Shown here one piece after another: positions 44,221 to 52,141 of a stretch of DNA of 64,000 nucleotides (position 1 is its first letter; every line of letters starts with the position of its first letter). Made by a program: the position numbers and the translations under genes. The DNA is taken from positions 1,302,001 through 1,366,000 of the forward strand of contig NZ_OY781981.1 of assembly GCF_963677565.1 (NCBI RefSeq), given 5' to 3'. The DNA comes from an uncultured Draconibacterium sp. (GTDB taxonomy: Bacteria > Bacteroidota > Bacteroidia > Bacteroidales > Prolixibacteraceae). Under the pieces are notes generated by a model, which was not told the DNA's origin, ran no database searches, and saw only the letters and a list, made by a program, of their open reading frames with translations.

Positions 44221-47200
44221 ATGATTTTGAATTGGGGTAAAATAGATATTGCAGGATTAGCATTGGTTCTTGTTTTTTGGGCTGGTAGTGTTTTGGCTCA
44301 GCCCAATTATATGCAAGTAAATCAGTTTGGTCTTGATGATGGTTTGTCATCGTCAATTATTACTTGTATTAACCAGGACCGAAACGGTTTTATGTGGATT
44401 GGAACGCGCAACGGGCTAAATCGCTTTGATGGAAGCCGGTTTAAAGTATATCGGTTTAGTGCCGGGGAGGAATTAGTAAATACATTACCTGATAATTTGA
44501 TATTGGACTTGTGCCTGGGTAACGAAAATCAATTGTATGTTGGTACCAGTTTAGGGCTAAGTCTTTTTAATCTTGAAACTTATAAGTTTTATAATTTCAA
44601 GTACGATTCAACATCTTGTTTATATGAACTTCCTATTCAGGCCCGCTCAATTGAGGTTGACAGTGCCGGTTGTGTTTATATTGGGAGTAACAACGGGCTC
44701 TATTTTTTTAATCCCTCAGAAAACTCCTTTAAACATTACAACGAGGAAGATGGATTTGATGACCTTACCGTTAATGATGTTTATCTGGCTCCTGATAATC
44801 GGTTGTGGATTTCTACTTACACCGGGCTTTTCGTAATGAATCCGGGAACTAATATAATCAGGAGCATTAACGTTGGCATTCATAATGAAGATTTCTCGAA
44901 TGTTAGGTTTGATGAAATCATTGCCGATCGTACAGGAACAATTTGGGTGGCAAGTTATTCTGATGGTCTTTTTATGGTTGAAAGGAATAATAACGGTGAA
45001 GAGCGTCTCAAAAATTTTGTTCATAATCCTGGAGATCCAACATCCATCTCAAAAAATCGTTTACTAAGTCTTGAAGTTGATAAAGACAATAACCTGTGGT
45101 GTGGAGCTGAAAATGACGGAGTTTTCTGTATGACAGAAGAAAGAAAGGGTTTTAAGCAATTTCTTTCTTCAAAAACCGACCCGTTGGTTACAAAAACCTA
45201 TTCGGGAGAATGTCTATTTATCGATTCAGGAGACAATTTGTGGATTGGTACCTATGCAAACGGACTAAATATTGCCCCCCAAAAAAGCGAATCGATCATT
45301 TCTTTTTCTCGGTTTAAAGGTGGCGACTTGAGTAATACCAATAACATGGTAAATGCATTTTACGAGCTTAACGATAGTTTGATAAGCGTTGCCACAGATG
45401 GAGGAGGAATAAATATTTTTAATAAAAGAACCGGTTTTTTTCAATCCTTGAATACTACAAACTCAAACTTGCCAAACGATTATATTTTATCGATCATTGA
45501 AGATGATGCAGGTAATCTTTGGCTAACAACCTGGGGAAAGGGTATAGTTTATTACCAGGTGGCAACCGATCAGTTTACGGTTTACAATACAGCTAATTCG
45601 CCTTTACCCGATAACAATCTGTTTCACGTTTGTAAAGGAAACCAATCGGATATATTGATTGCAACATTTAACTCGGGATTTGTACATTTTAAACCGGAAA
45701 AAAATGAGTGGGAAATTTATAATTCCCAGAATAGTGCGCTTCCCGTTAATTACATCAATGTTATTCGAAGAGCTGATGAAGAATCATTTTATATCGGGAC
45801 AAATTCAGGATTATTTCGATATTATCCCAACAAAAAAGAGATTAAAGTGTGTTTGCCCGGAGAAGATTTGGAATTACTGCACACAGGACATATTTACGAT
45901 GTTTTTGTTGAAGATCGTACATCGGTTTGGGTGGGAACATTAACTGGTTTAGGCCATTTTAATCCAAAAACCGGAGATAACAGGGTTTTTACAACTAACG
46001 ACGGACTCCCAAGTAATACTGTAAATGGTATTTTAAAAGATGCCAACGGATTATTGTGGTTTTCAACATCCGGAGGATTAAGCAGCTATAATGAAAGCAA
46101 AGATCATTTTGATAACTATTTCAAATACGACGGTTTGCAAAGTGATGAATTTCGACCAAGAAGTGTGCTAATCGATTGTGATAACAACCTGTACTTCGGC
46201 GGGATAAATGGTTTTAGTATCGTTTTTCCCGACAAGTTGATAAAGAATGAGCAAATTCCGGAAGTAAAGTTTACGGAGCTGGAGATCTTTAACAGAGCAG
46301 TAATACCCAATAAATCCGGCTCGCCATTAAATAAAGTGATAACAGAAATTGATGAATTGAGACTTCCGATTTCGCAATCGGTTTTAACATTTCATTTTAG
46401 TGTTTTGGATTATGCAAATCCACAAAAAAATCAACATGCCTATATGCTTGAAAACTTCGACAATGATTGGACATATTGTGGATCAAGACGGCAGGTTACT
46501 TATACCAATCTCGATCCGGGAAAATATGTTTTGCATGTGAAAGGTTCGAACAGCGAAGGTGTTTGGAATGAAGAAGGTATTGCGTTGAAAATTGTAATAA
46601 TACCGCCCTGGTGGAGAACCTGGTGGTTTATTTTAATATTGTTCCTGTTTTTCGTTGGATTATTTTGGTTTGTTAATCATTTACGAATCAATTCGCTTGA
46701 ACAACAAAAGCAGAAGTTGGAATTGGCGGTGATAAAAAGAACAAAGGAACTTGCTGAAATTAATGCAACCAAAGACAAGCTATTCTCAGTTATTGCCCAC
46801 GATCTGCGTAATCCATTCAATGTTATACTTGGCTATACCGACGTATTGATTGAGGGTTATCACAAATTTGACAAGAAAATGATGGAGCAGATTCTTGAAA
46901 ACCTGAAAACAGCAGGAGATAGTGCTTTTGCATTGCTTGAAAATTTGATGAACTGGTCACGATCGCAACGTGGGATTATTGAATTCTCGCCAAAATCGAT
47001 TTTGTTAAGCGATTTTATTCAATCAGTTTTGCTTGAAATTGACGCTGTTTCGAAGAAAAAGCAGATTAGTATCGTAAATGAAATTCAGGACAATTCAATA
47101 CGGATTTTTATTGATTATAATATGTTTCTGCTGATATTCAGAAACTTGTTAACCAATGCTATAAAGTTCAGTAAGCCGGGAACCAACATATTTATAAAAA

Positions 47201-47472
47201 ACGGCGGAATTGATGACAAGTTTATTACTGTTGGTATTCAGGATCTTGGAATTGGAATGGAGCCGGAAACGATTCGGGTATTGTTTCAGCCAGGCAAATT
47301 ACAAACTTCAGCGGGTACAAAAGGCGAAAAAGGAAGCGGACTGGGTTTAATGCTTTGCAAAGAATTTGTTGAGAGACATAAAGGAAAAATATGGGTGGAA
47401 AGCTCATTGGGAAAAGGTTCCGTTTTTTGGATTACAATACCACTTCATGAAAAAGTATTTGAAAAGCACTAA
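44221..47472 (+). CDS. two-component propeller sensor histidine kinase (no receiver or HTH)
   Basis: 1083 residues. Signal peptide (cleavage near SVLAQ), then two seven-bladed beta-propellers made of Reg_prop repeats (about 30-690; typical units are GFMWIGTRNGLNRFDG and GLLWFSTSGGLSSYN). A Y_Y_Y domain (about 700-790, GSRRQVTYTNLDPGKY) and a membrane segment (about 800-823) follow. HisKA with H860 in SVIAHDLRNPF and HATPase (RNLLTNAIKF, DLGIGM, GSGLGL) complete it. Unlike the hybrid kinases of Bacteroides glycan loci it stops after the kinase: no receiver or AraC output is attached, and none is encoded beside it. The periplasmic propeller probably binds a sugar or other ligand; the ligand is unknown. 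Confidence 0.94.
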   Translation: MILNWGKIDIAGLALVLVFWAGSVLAQPNYMQVNQFGLDDGLSSSIITCINQDRNGFMWIGTRNGLNRFDGSRFKVYRFSAGEELVNTLPDNLILDLCLGNENQLYVGTSLGLSLFNLETYKFYNFKYDSTSCLYELPIQARSIEVDSAGCVYIGSNNGLYFFNPSENSFKHYNEEDGFDDLTVNDVYLAPDNRLWISTYTGLFVMNPGTNIIRSINVGIHNEDFSNVRFDEIIADRTGTIWVASYSDGLFMVERNNNGEERLKNFVHNPGDPTSISKNRLLSLEVDKDNNLWCGAENDGVFCMTEERKGFKQFLSSKTDPLVTKTYSGECLFIDSGDNLWIGTYANGLNIAPQKSESIISFSRFKGGDLSNTNNMVNAFYELNDSLISVATDGGGINIFNKRTGFFQSLNTTNSNLPNDYILSIIEDDAGNLWLTTWGKGIVYYQVATDQFTVYNTANSPLPDNNLFHVCKGNQSDILIATFNSGFVHFKPEKNEWEIYNSQNSALPVNYINVIRRADEESFYIGTNSGLFRYYPNKKEIKVCLPGEDLELLHTGHIYDVFVEDRTSVWVGTLTGLGHFNPKTGDNRVFTTNDGLPSNTVNGILKDANGLLWFSTSGGLSSYNESKDHFDNYFKYDGLQSDEFRPRSVLIDCDNNLYFGGINGFSIVFPDKLIKNEQIPEVKFTELEIFNRAVIPNKSGSPLNKVITEIDELRLPISQSVLTFHFSVLDYANPQKNQHAYMLENFDNDWTYCGSRRQVTYTNLDPGKYVLHVKGSNSEGVWNEEGIALKIVIIPPWWRTWWFILILFLFFVGLFWFVNHLRINSLEQQKQKLELAVIKRTKELAEINATKDKLFSVIAHDLRNPFNVILGYTDVLIEGYHKFDKKMMEQILENLKTAGDSAFALLENLMNWSRSQRGIIEFSPKSILLSDFIQSVLLEIDAVSKKKQISIVNEIQDNSIRIFIDYNMFLLIFRNLLTNAIKFSKPGTNIFIKNGGIDDKFITVGIQDLGIGMEPETIRVLFQPGKLQTSAGTKGEKGSGLGLMLCKEFVERHKGKIWVESSLGKGSVFWITIPLHEKVFEKH

Positions 47473-47571
47473 ATGAAAAATGGCACCCACTATTTCAGCA
47501 GATGCCATTGTAAAACCTCCAACCAAATTGTCCCTCAGTTAAGGTCTGTCCCTCTCTCACTTCAACTTTTA

Positions 47572-49224
47572 CTATGCTGTCATAAACATTTCAAGGTCTT
47601 TTTCAACTTCTGAAATACCACCAATTCCGAAATTTTCAACTAGTACATTAGCCACATTTGGCGAAAGGAATGCCGGAAGTGTTGGTCCAAGGTGTATGTT
47701 TTTAACGCCCAGGTGTAACAGTGCCAGTAACACGATAACAGCTTTTTGCTCGTACCAGGCAATATTGTAGGCAATTGGCAGTTCGTTAATATCGTTCAGC
47801 TCAAACACCTCTTTCAGTTTTAAAGCAATTACTGCCAATGAATACGAGTCGTTACACTGCCCGGCATCGATTACGCGCGGAATTCCACCAATATCGCCAA
47901 GAGGCAATTTGTTGTAACGGTATTTTGCACATCCTGCTGTAAGAATCACGGTGTCTTGTGGCAGCTGCTCAGCAAATTGAGTGTAGTAATCGCGGCTTTT
48001 CATACGTCCATCGCAGCCTGCCATTACAAAGAATTTTTTGATGGCACCCGATTTTACAGCATCAACAATTTTGTCGGCCAAAGCAAAAACCTGTGCGTGT
48101 GCAAATCCTCCAACAATCTCTCCGGTTTCAATTTCCTGCGGTGCTGCACATTTTTTAGCATGCTCAATAATAGCACTGAAATCTTTCATCTTGCCATCCT
48201 GGCGATCCGGAATGTGAATAGCTCCGCTAAGTCCTGATGCTCCGGTGGTGTAAATCCGGTCGGTGTAAGTTGCCGATGCTTTTGGCGGAACGATACAGTT
48301 GGTGGTAAACAGAATTGGTCCGTTAAAACTTTCGAATTCAGTATTTTGTTTCCACCAGGCATTGCCGTAGTTACCCACCAGGTGATCGTACTTTTTGAAA
48401 GCCGGATAGTAGTGTGCCGGCAACATTTCGCTGTGGGTATATACATCAACGCCGGTTCCTTCGGTTTGCTTCAGCAATTCTTCCATGTCTTTCATATCGT
48501 GACCTGAAATCAGGATTGCCGGATTATTGCGCACCCCGATATTTACTTTTGTAGCTTCCGGATTTCCGTAAGAACCCGTGTTTGCAGCATCTAATAATGC
48601 CATTACATCAACACCAAATTTTCCGGTTTCCAGTGTAAGTGCAACAAGTTCGTCAACACTTAAATCTTCGGTAGTGGCCACCAGTGCACGTTGCATAAAC
48701 GCAAAAATCTCATCTTTCTGGCTTCCTAAATTGTAAGCATGTTCGGCATAAGCTGCCAAACCTTTTACGCCGTAAATAATCAACTCACGCAACGAACGGA
48801 TGTCTTCGTTTTCGGTGCTTAGTACGCCAACTTCTTCAGCTTTTGCTTCAAATTCTTCGGTAGTGTTTCCTGTCCATGTCGCAATGGCCGGAAGTTCTTC
48901 GGGCAAAGCCACTCCTGCTTCTTTGCTCAACACATGCAATTCGTTTCTTAATTGAAGTGCCTTGATAATTCGTTTGGTAAATACTGCTGCATCGAAATTG
49001 GCATTGGTAATGGTGCTGAACAAACCATCGAAAACAATTTTATCCACTTTTTTGGGATTTGCGCCAACGGCCCGTAATTTCTCGTTATACCAACAAATTC
49101 CTTTTAGTACGTATAGTAAAGTATCTTGTAAATTCGCTACATCGCTGGTTTTTCCGCAAACTCCTGCAATTGTACAGCCGGTTCCTTTGGCTGCTTCCTG
49201 ACATTGAAAACAAAACATGCTCAT
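47572..49224 (-). CDS. hcp: hydroxylamine reductase / hybrid-cluster protein
   Basis: 550 residues. N-terminal cluster motif C5-x2-C8-x8-C17-x5-C23 (FCFQCQEAAKGTGCTIAGVCGK), the class I-type spacing that binds a [4Fe-4S] cubane. Hybrid-cluster ligands follow: GHDMKDME (H), HSEMLPAHYY (E), TTNCIVPP, AGCDGR, AGCAKYRYN, and DAGQCNDSYS with the late Glu. Hcp reduces hydroxylamine to ammonia in vitro; in cells it is linked to nitric oxide detoxification under anaerobic conditions. Cytosolic. It lies 77 bases behind the ferredoxin-like gene on the same strand and probably shares its transcript, with the HcpR-like regulator divergent beyond. Confidence 0.96.
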   Translation of the reverse strand: MSMFCFQCQEAAKGTGCTIAGVCGKTSDVANLQDTLLYVLKGICWYNEKLRAVGANPKKVDKIVFDGLFSTITNANFDAAVFTKRIIKALQLRNELHVLSKEAGVALPEELPAIATWTGNTTEEFEAKAEEVGVLSTENEDIRSLRELIIYGVKGLAAYAEHAYNLGSQKDEIFAFMQRALVATTEDLSVDELVALTLETGKFGVDVMALLDAANTGSYGNPEATKVNIGVRNNPAILISGHDMKDMEELLKQTEGTGVDVYTHSEMLPAHYYPAFKKYDHLVGNYGNAWWKQNTEFESFNGPILFTTNCIVPPKASATYTDRIYTTGASGLSGAIHIPDRQDGKMKDFSAIIEHAKKCAAPQEIETGEIVGGFAHAQVFALADKIVDAVKSGAIKKFFVMAGCDGRMKSRDYYTQFAEQLPQDTVILTAGCAKYRYNKLPLGDIGGIPRVIDAGQCNDSYSLAVIALKLKEVFELNDINELPIAYNIAWYEQKAVIVLLALLHLGVKNIHLGPTLPAFLSPNVANVLVENFGIGGISEVEKDLEMFMTA

Positions 49225-49301
49225 TTCTACTATTTTTAAATTGATTACTTTTTTGATTTTTAGACAAGGGGGCTGGTTTTATAATAACTTGATTGGTGAT
49301 G

Positions 49302-50183
49302 TTAAATCCACTCATCGCTTAATACATCGCCTTTAATTCCTATCACAACTTCTTTAACGGGTACCTTTCGCGACGCCATTTGTGTGGCCATTTTTACCAT
49401 TTGCGACAGTCCTCCGCAACATGGAACTTCCATAATTACAACGGTTATTGTGTTTACTCTTGATTCATCAATCAGCTTCACCAGTTTCTGTATGTATATA
49501 TCCGTTCCCTGGTCGAGTTTTGGGCAGGCAATTACCATTTTACGGCCTTTTATAAAATCGTTGTGGAAGTTGCCATAAGCAAAACCGGCACAGTCGGCAG
49601 CCACCAAAAGATCGACACCGTTAAAATAGCTGGCCGCCGGATTGATCAAATGCATTTGCACCGGCCACTGGGTAAGTTCCGACGGAGTTTCTGTAGCCGG
49701 AGCAGCCATTTTTAAGCCACCTGCATCAAAAGCCATTGGTGCTACACCCGGACAGCCTCCTGTTGAGCAACTTCCGCTGGGTTGTTCAGGCTGGTTGTTG
49801 CCGTGAAGCAGCTCGTGTACTTCGCTGATTTGGAATGGCATTGCCTCGCGATTTGCTTTAATAAAACCGAGTGCTTGCTGTAAGTAACCGGTTTCGTTGT
49901 GATCCTGCAAATGTTTTAAATGGGCAAACATGGTAGCTTTTCCTTGTTTTACCATTTGCGAAATAGTGGCAATTTCGTCGTAGGCATCGGCTTCGCGCTT
50001 TTCAATAGTAATTGCTCCTTCGGGGCAATGTCCGATGCAAGCACCCAGTCCGTCGCACATTAATTCGCTTATCAGTCGTGCTTTTCCGTCAATGATTTGC
50101 AGTGCGCCTTCGTGGCAGTTCGGAACGCAGTTACCGCATCCGTTGCATAAATCTTCGTCAATTTTAATTATCTCCCGTATCAT
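49302..50183 (-). CDS. 4Fe-4S ferredoxin-like protein, Hcp partner
   Basis: 293 residues from the ATG at 50183 (MIREIIKIDEDLCNGC). A longer frame runs to 50348 but would overlap the divergent regulator gene. Two cluster motifs, CNGCGNCVPNC and CDGLGACIGHCPEG, make a 2[4Fe-4S] ferredoxin domain (about 1-65). Residues 66-160 form a helical linker containing CSTGGCPG. The C-terminal half (about 165-293) holds CAGFAYG, ACPKLDQG and CCGGLSQM, further possible metal-binding cysteines. Genes of this build commonly accompany hcp in anaerobes and are thought to deliver electrons to it. Location in front of hcp supports that role. Confidence 0.9.
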   Translation of the reverse strand: MIREIIKIDEDLCNGCGNCVPNCHEGALQIIDGKARLISELMCDGLGACIGHCPEGAITIEKREADAYDEIATISQMVKQGKATMFAHLKHLQDHNETGYLQQALGFIKANREAMPFQISEVHELLHGNNQPEQPSGSCSTGGCPGVAPMAFDAGGLKMAAPATETPSELTQWPVQMHLINPAASYFNGVDLLVAADCAGFAYGNFHNDFIKGRKMVIACPKLDQGTDIYIQKLVKLIDESRVNTITVVIMEVPCCGGLSQMVKMATQMASRKVPVKEVVIGIKGDVLSDEWI

Positions 50184-50214
50184 CTTTCTTGTTCTTTTCT
50201 TTAAGTTTACGCAA

Positions 50215-50242
50215 CAAAAGTAGGGTGCCGGTGTTAGGCAAA
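50215..50242 (-). promoter_or_regulatory. candidate promoter of the ferredoxin-hcp operon
   Basis: On the - strand: TTTG (50242-50239), 16-base spacer, TACTTTTG (50222-50215), a full TAnnTTTG match. The spacer is shorter than usual, as seen in activator-dependent promoters. Expected start of transcription is near 50209, 26 bases before the ATG. Confidence 0.45.
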
Positions 50243-50243
50243 G

Positions 50244-50259
50244 TGTACCAATTGTTACA
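50244..50259. promoter_or_regulatory. Crp/Fnr-type operator, probable HcpR site
   Basis: TGTACCAA-TTGTTACA: a 16-bp palindrome with 7 of 8 pairs matching. It sits between the regulator gene and the ferredoxin-hcp operon. Its centre (50251.5) is about 42 bases upstream of the start predicted from the TACTTTTG box, the class II activator position for Crp/Fnr proteins. It also ends 2 bases before the regulator's own ATG, so autoregulation is likely. Confidence 0.6.
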
Positions 50260-50261
50260 AA

Positions 50262-50939
50262 ATGCAAGATTATTCGATTCTTATAAAAAGTCCATTGTTT
50301 AGTGGCATTCCTGAAGAGGAGTGTCGGGAGCTCTTCTCGAAAATTCATTACCAGGTACGTAAATTCGAAAAGGATGCGATTGTTGTGCAGGGAGGCGAGG
50401 AGGTAACCAACCTGTTTGTTGTGCTTTCGGGAAGTGTTCGTGGTGAAATGATCGATTACTCGGGGAAAACGGTGAAGATTGAAGACATTGAAGCGCCGCG
50501 ACCGTTGGCAGCTGCCTTTTTGTTTGGAAAAGAAAATAAGTTTCCCGTTACGGTAACCGCCAATAAAAAAGCGGAACTGCTGGCTATTCCGGTTGTTGAA
50601 TTCCTGAAATTACTGCAATTGAACACGCGTTTGCTGCGTAATTATTTGAACAGCATTTCAACCCGTGCACAGTTTCTTTCGCAGAAGTTGCATTTTCTGA
50701 GTTTTAAAACCATAAAAGAAAAAGTTGCGCATTTTCTGCTTCAGCAGGCGGGTGATCGGTTTCATTCGTTCGAGCTAAAAAACACACAACAACAACTGTC
50801 CGAAATGTTTGGTGTTACAAGGCCTTCGCTTGCGCGTGTTCTTGGCGAAATGCAGGATGAAAAACTAATTAAAATTGAAAAAAAAACCGTTACGCTGCTT
50901 GACAAGCAGGGTTTGAATAAATTACTGAAAAATGGATAG
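50262..50939 (+). CDS. hcpR: Crp/Fnr-family transcription regulator, HcpR-like
   Basis: 225 residues. Cyclic-nucleotide-binding-like beta-barrel (about 10-115), dimerisation helix (about 118-145) and a Crp-type winged helix (about 165-215; QQQLSEMFGVTRPSLARVLGEM is the helix-turn-helix). No cysteine cluster of the FNR kind is seen, so it is not an iron-sulfur FNR. Its place divergent to ferredoxin-hcp matches HcpR, the regulator that in Bacteroidota and Desulfovibrio activates hcp in response to nitric oxide (with heme in some). Assignment as HcpR rests on context plus family, not on a diagnostic residue. The end overlaps pgeF by 8 bases. Confidence 0.85.
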   Translation: MQDYSILIKSPLFSGIPEEECRELFSKIHYQVRKFEKDAIVVQGGEEVTNLFVVLSGSVRGEMIDYSGKTVKIEDIEAPRPLAAAFLFGKENKFPVTVTANKKAELLAIPVVEFLKLLQLNTRLLRNYLNSISTRAQFLSQKLHFLSFKTIKEKVAHFLLQQAGDRFHSFELKNTQQQLSEMFGVTRPSLARVLGEMQDEKLIKIEKKTVTLLDKQGLNKLLKNG

Positions 50940-51687
50940 GAACCCCGATTTGATTCGCTACGATATATTTCAGGATTTTACAACTATTTTCGCTTTTACT
51001 ACCACCAAAAGTACCTTGCCGGTTGAGCAGGTTCGATATAGCAATGTGCCCGAAAATAAGGCAAAACTGGCCGATGCACTGGCTTTGGAAGTTGAGCAAA
51101 TGGTTTACCCCGATCAAACGCACAGCAGTTGTGTGGCCGATGTTCAGGAAGTTCCGGATGCTGTAATTTCAGAAACCGATGCACTGGTTACCAACCAAGC
51201 CGGGCTGTGTTTGTGTGTGCAAACCGCCGATTGTGTTCCGGTTTTATTATTCGACCCGAAGGCAAAAGTGATTGCTGCCGTTCATGCCGGGTGGCGCGGT
51301 ACCGTTAGCGGAATTGTTGAAAAGGCAATTGGCAAGATGATAAACAATTACGGTGCTTCTGCCGAAAATATTGTGGCTGCAATAGGCCCGTCAATAAGCC
51401 CTGAAATTTATGAGGTGGGCGATGAAGTGGTGGCTGCTGCCCGAAAATCGATTCCCAATGTAGAAACCGCACTACACAAAAACGGGTCGGGCAACTATCA
51501 TTTTAACCTTTGGGAAGCCAATCGTCAGTTGCTGTTAAAAAACGGGGTGCAGGCACAAAATATTGAGGTGCTTGGCGCATGTTCGTTTTCAGAAGCTGAA
51601 AAATATTATTCAGCACGGCGCGAAGGGGTGGGTACCGGGCGTATGGTGTCGGGAATAATGCTAAAAGGGGTGCATTTAGTGAAGTAA
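50932..51687 (+). CDS. pgeF: purine nucleoside phosphorylase / peptidoglycan editing factor (laccase-domain)
   Basis: 251 residues, starting inside the last codons of the regulator gene (8-base overlap), so the two are translationally coupled. Multicopper oxidase-like YfiH domain: zinc ligands are expected at DQTHSS, QTADCVPVLLFD (C) and AVHAGWRGTVSG (H), all present; the C-terminal ACSF...YYSARREG matches the family. Bacterial relatives act as purine nucleoside phosphorylase/adenosine deaminase, and PgeF removes misincorporated L-serine from peptidoglycan precursors. Cytosolic. Co-transcription with an HcpR-like regulator is unusual but may only reflect gene packing. Followed by the 42-bp repeat array. 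Confidence 0.92.
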   Translation: MDRNPDLIRYDIFQDFTTIFAFTTTKSTLPVEQVRYSNVPENKAKLADALALEVEQMVYPDQTHSSCVADVQEVPDAVISETDALVTNQAGLCLCVQTADCVPVLLFDPKAKVIAAVHAGWRGTVSGIVEKAIGKMINNYGASAENIVAAIGPSISPEIYEVGDEVVAAARKSIPNVETALHKNGSGNYHFNLWEANRQLLLKNGVQAQNIEVLGACSFSEAEKYYSARREGVGTGRMVSGIMLKGVHLVK

Positions 51688-52141
51688 ATTTCTATGCTTC
51701 AACAGTTATAACCGGGCATATTTCTAAAAAATCTCATGCTTCCGTAGTTAGAAGAGGGCATTTGGGCAAAAATATGCGTCTTTCCGCATGCGGAAGCACC
51801 TGTATTTTTGAAAAAGTACCCCCTTCCGTATGCGGAAGCCCCCGTTTTTTCGAAAAAGTACCTCCTTCCGCATGCGGAAGCACCTGTTTTTTTAAAAAAA
51901 TGCCCGTTTCCGCATACAGAATACCCTATATTCCAGAAAATTTACCTGCTTCTAACTGCGGAAGGCAGCATATTTTTAAAAATATGCCCCCTTCTGCACT
52001 TGTTTCAGCAGGGCTGTTATCGCCAATTTCTTGTTAAGAAGATTTAATTCTAATGTGCTGATCTCTGAGTTTTCAGCAAAAGCCTTATCTTCGCAAGGAT
52101 TAAAAATTTCGAACATTTACGCTTTCAGAAATCACTTGAAA
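51688..52141. other. intergenic region holding the 42-bp repeat array
   Basis: After the array, about 130 bases lead to the DUF2723 start. TATCTTCG at 52086-52093 resembles a -7 box with one mismatch but lacks a clear -33 element. No other feature seen. Confidence 0.5.
51698..52003. repeat. 42-bp tandem repeat array built from palindromes
   Basis: Units begin at 51698, 51740, 51782, 51824, 51866, 51908, 51950 and 51992: exactly 42 bases apart, seven full and one truncated, with no insertions or deletions. Each unit has a GC-rich palindrome core (best form CTTCCGCATGCGGAAG at 51865-51880) and an AT-rich palindromic spacer (best form GCATATTTTTAAAAATATGC at 51967-51986). Central units are most alike; edge units have drifted. 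The core of unit 2 (CTTCCGTAGTTAGAAG) is the reverse complement of that of unit 7 with one mismatch. Because 42 is a multiple of 3 a frame stays open across it (51762-52037), but nothing else supports a protein. Confidence 0.92.

Noticed and set aside
47479..47509. Terminator between the propeller kinase and hcp
   Set aside because: AATGGCA/TGCCATT can pair but the loop is 17 bases and no T-tract follows on either strand.
50184..50348. Longer N-terminus of the ferredoxin-like protein
   Set aside because: It would overlap the divergent regulator gene and the operator; MIREIIKIDEDLCNGC at 50183 is the natural ferredoxin start.
51698..52003. CRISPR array
   Set aside because: The units are contiguous diverged copies at 42-base steps with no unique spacers, and there are no cas genes in the window.
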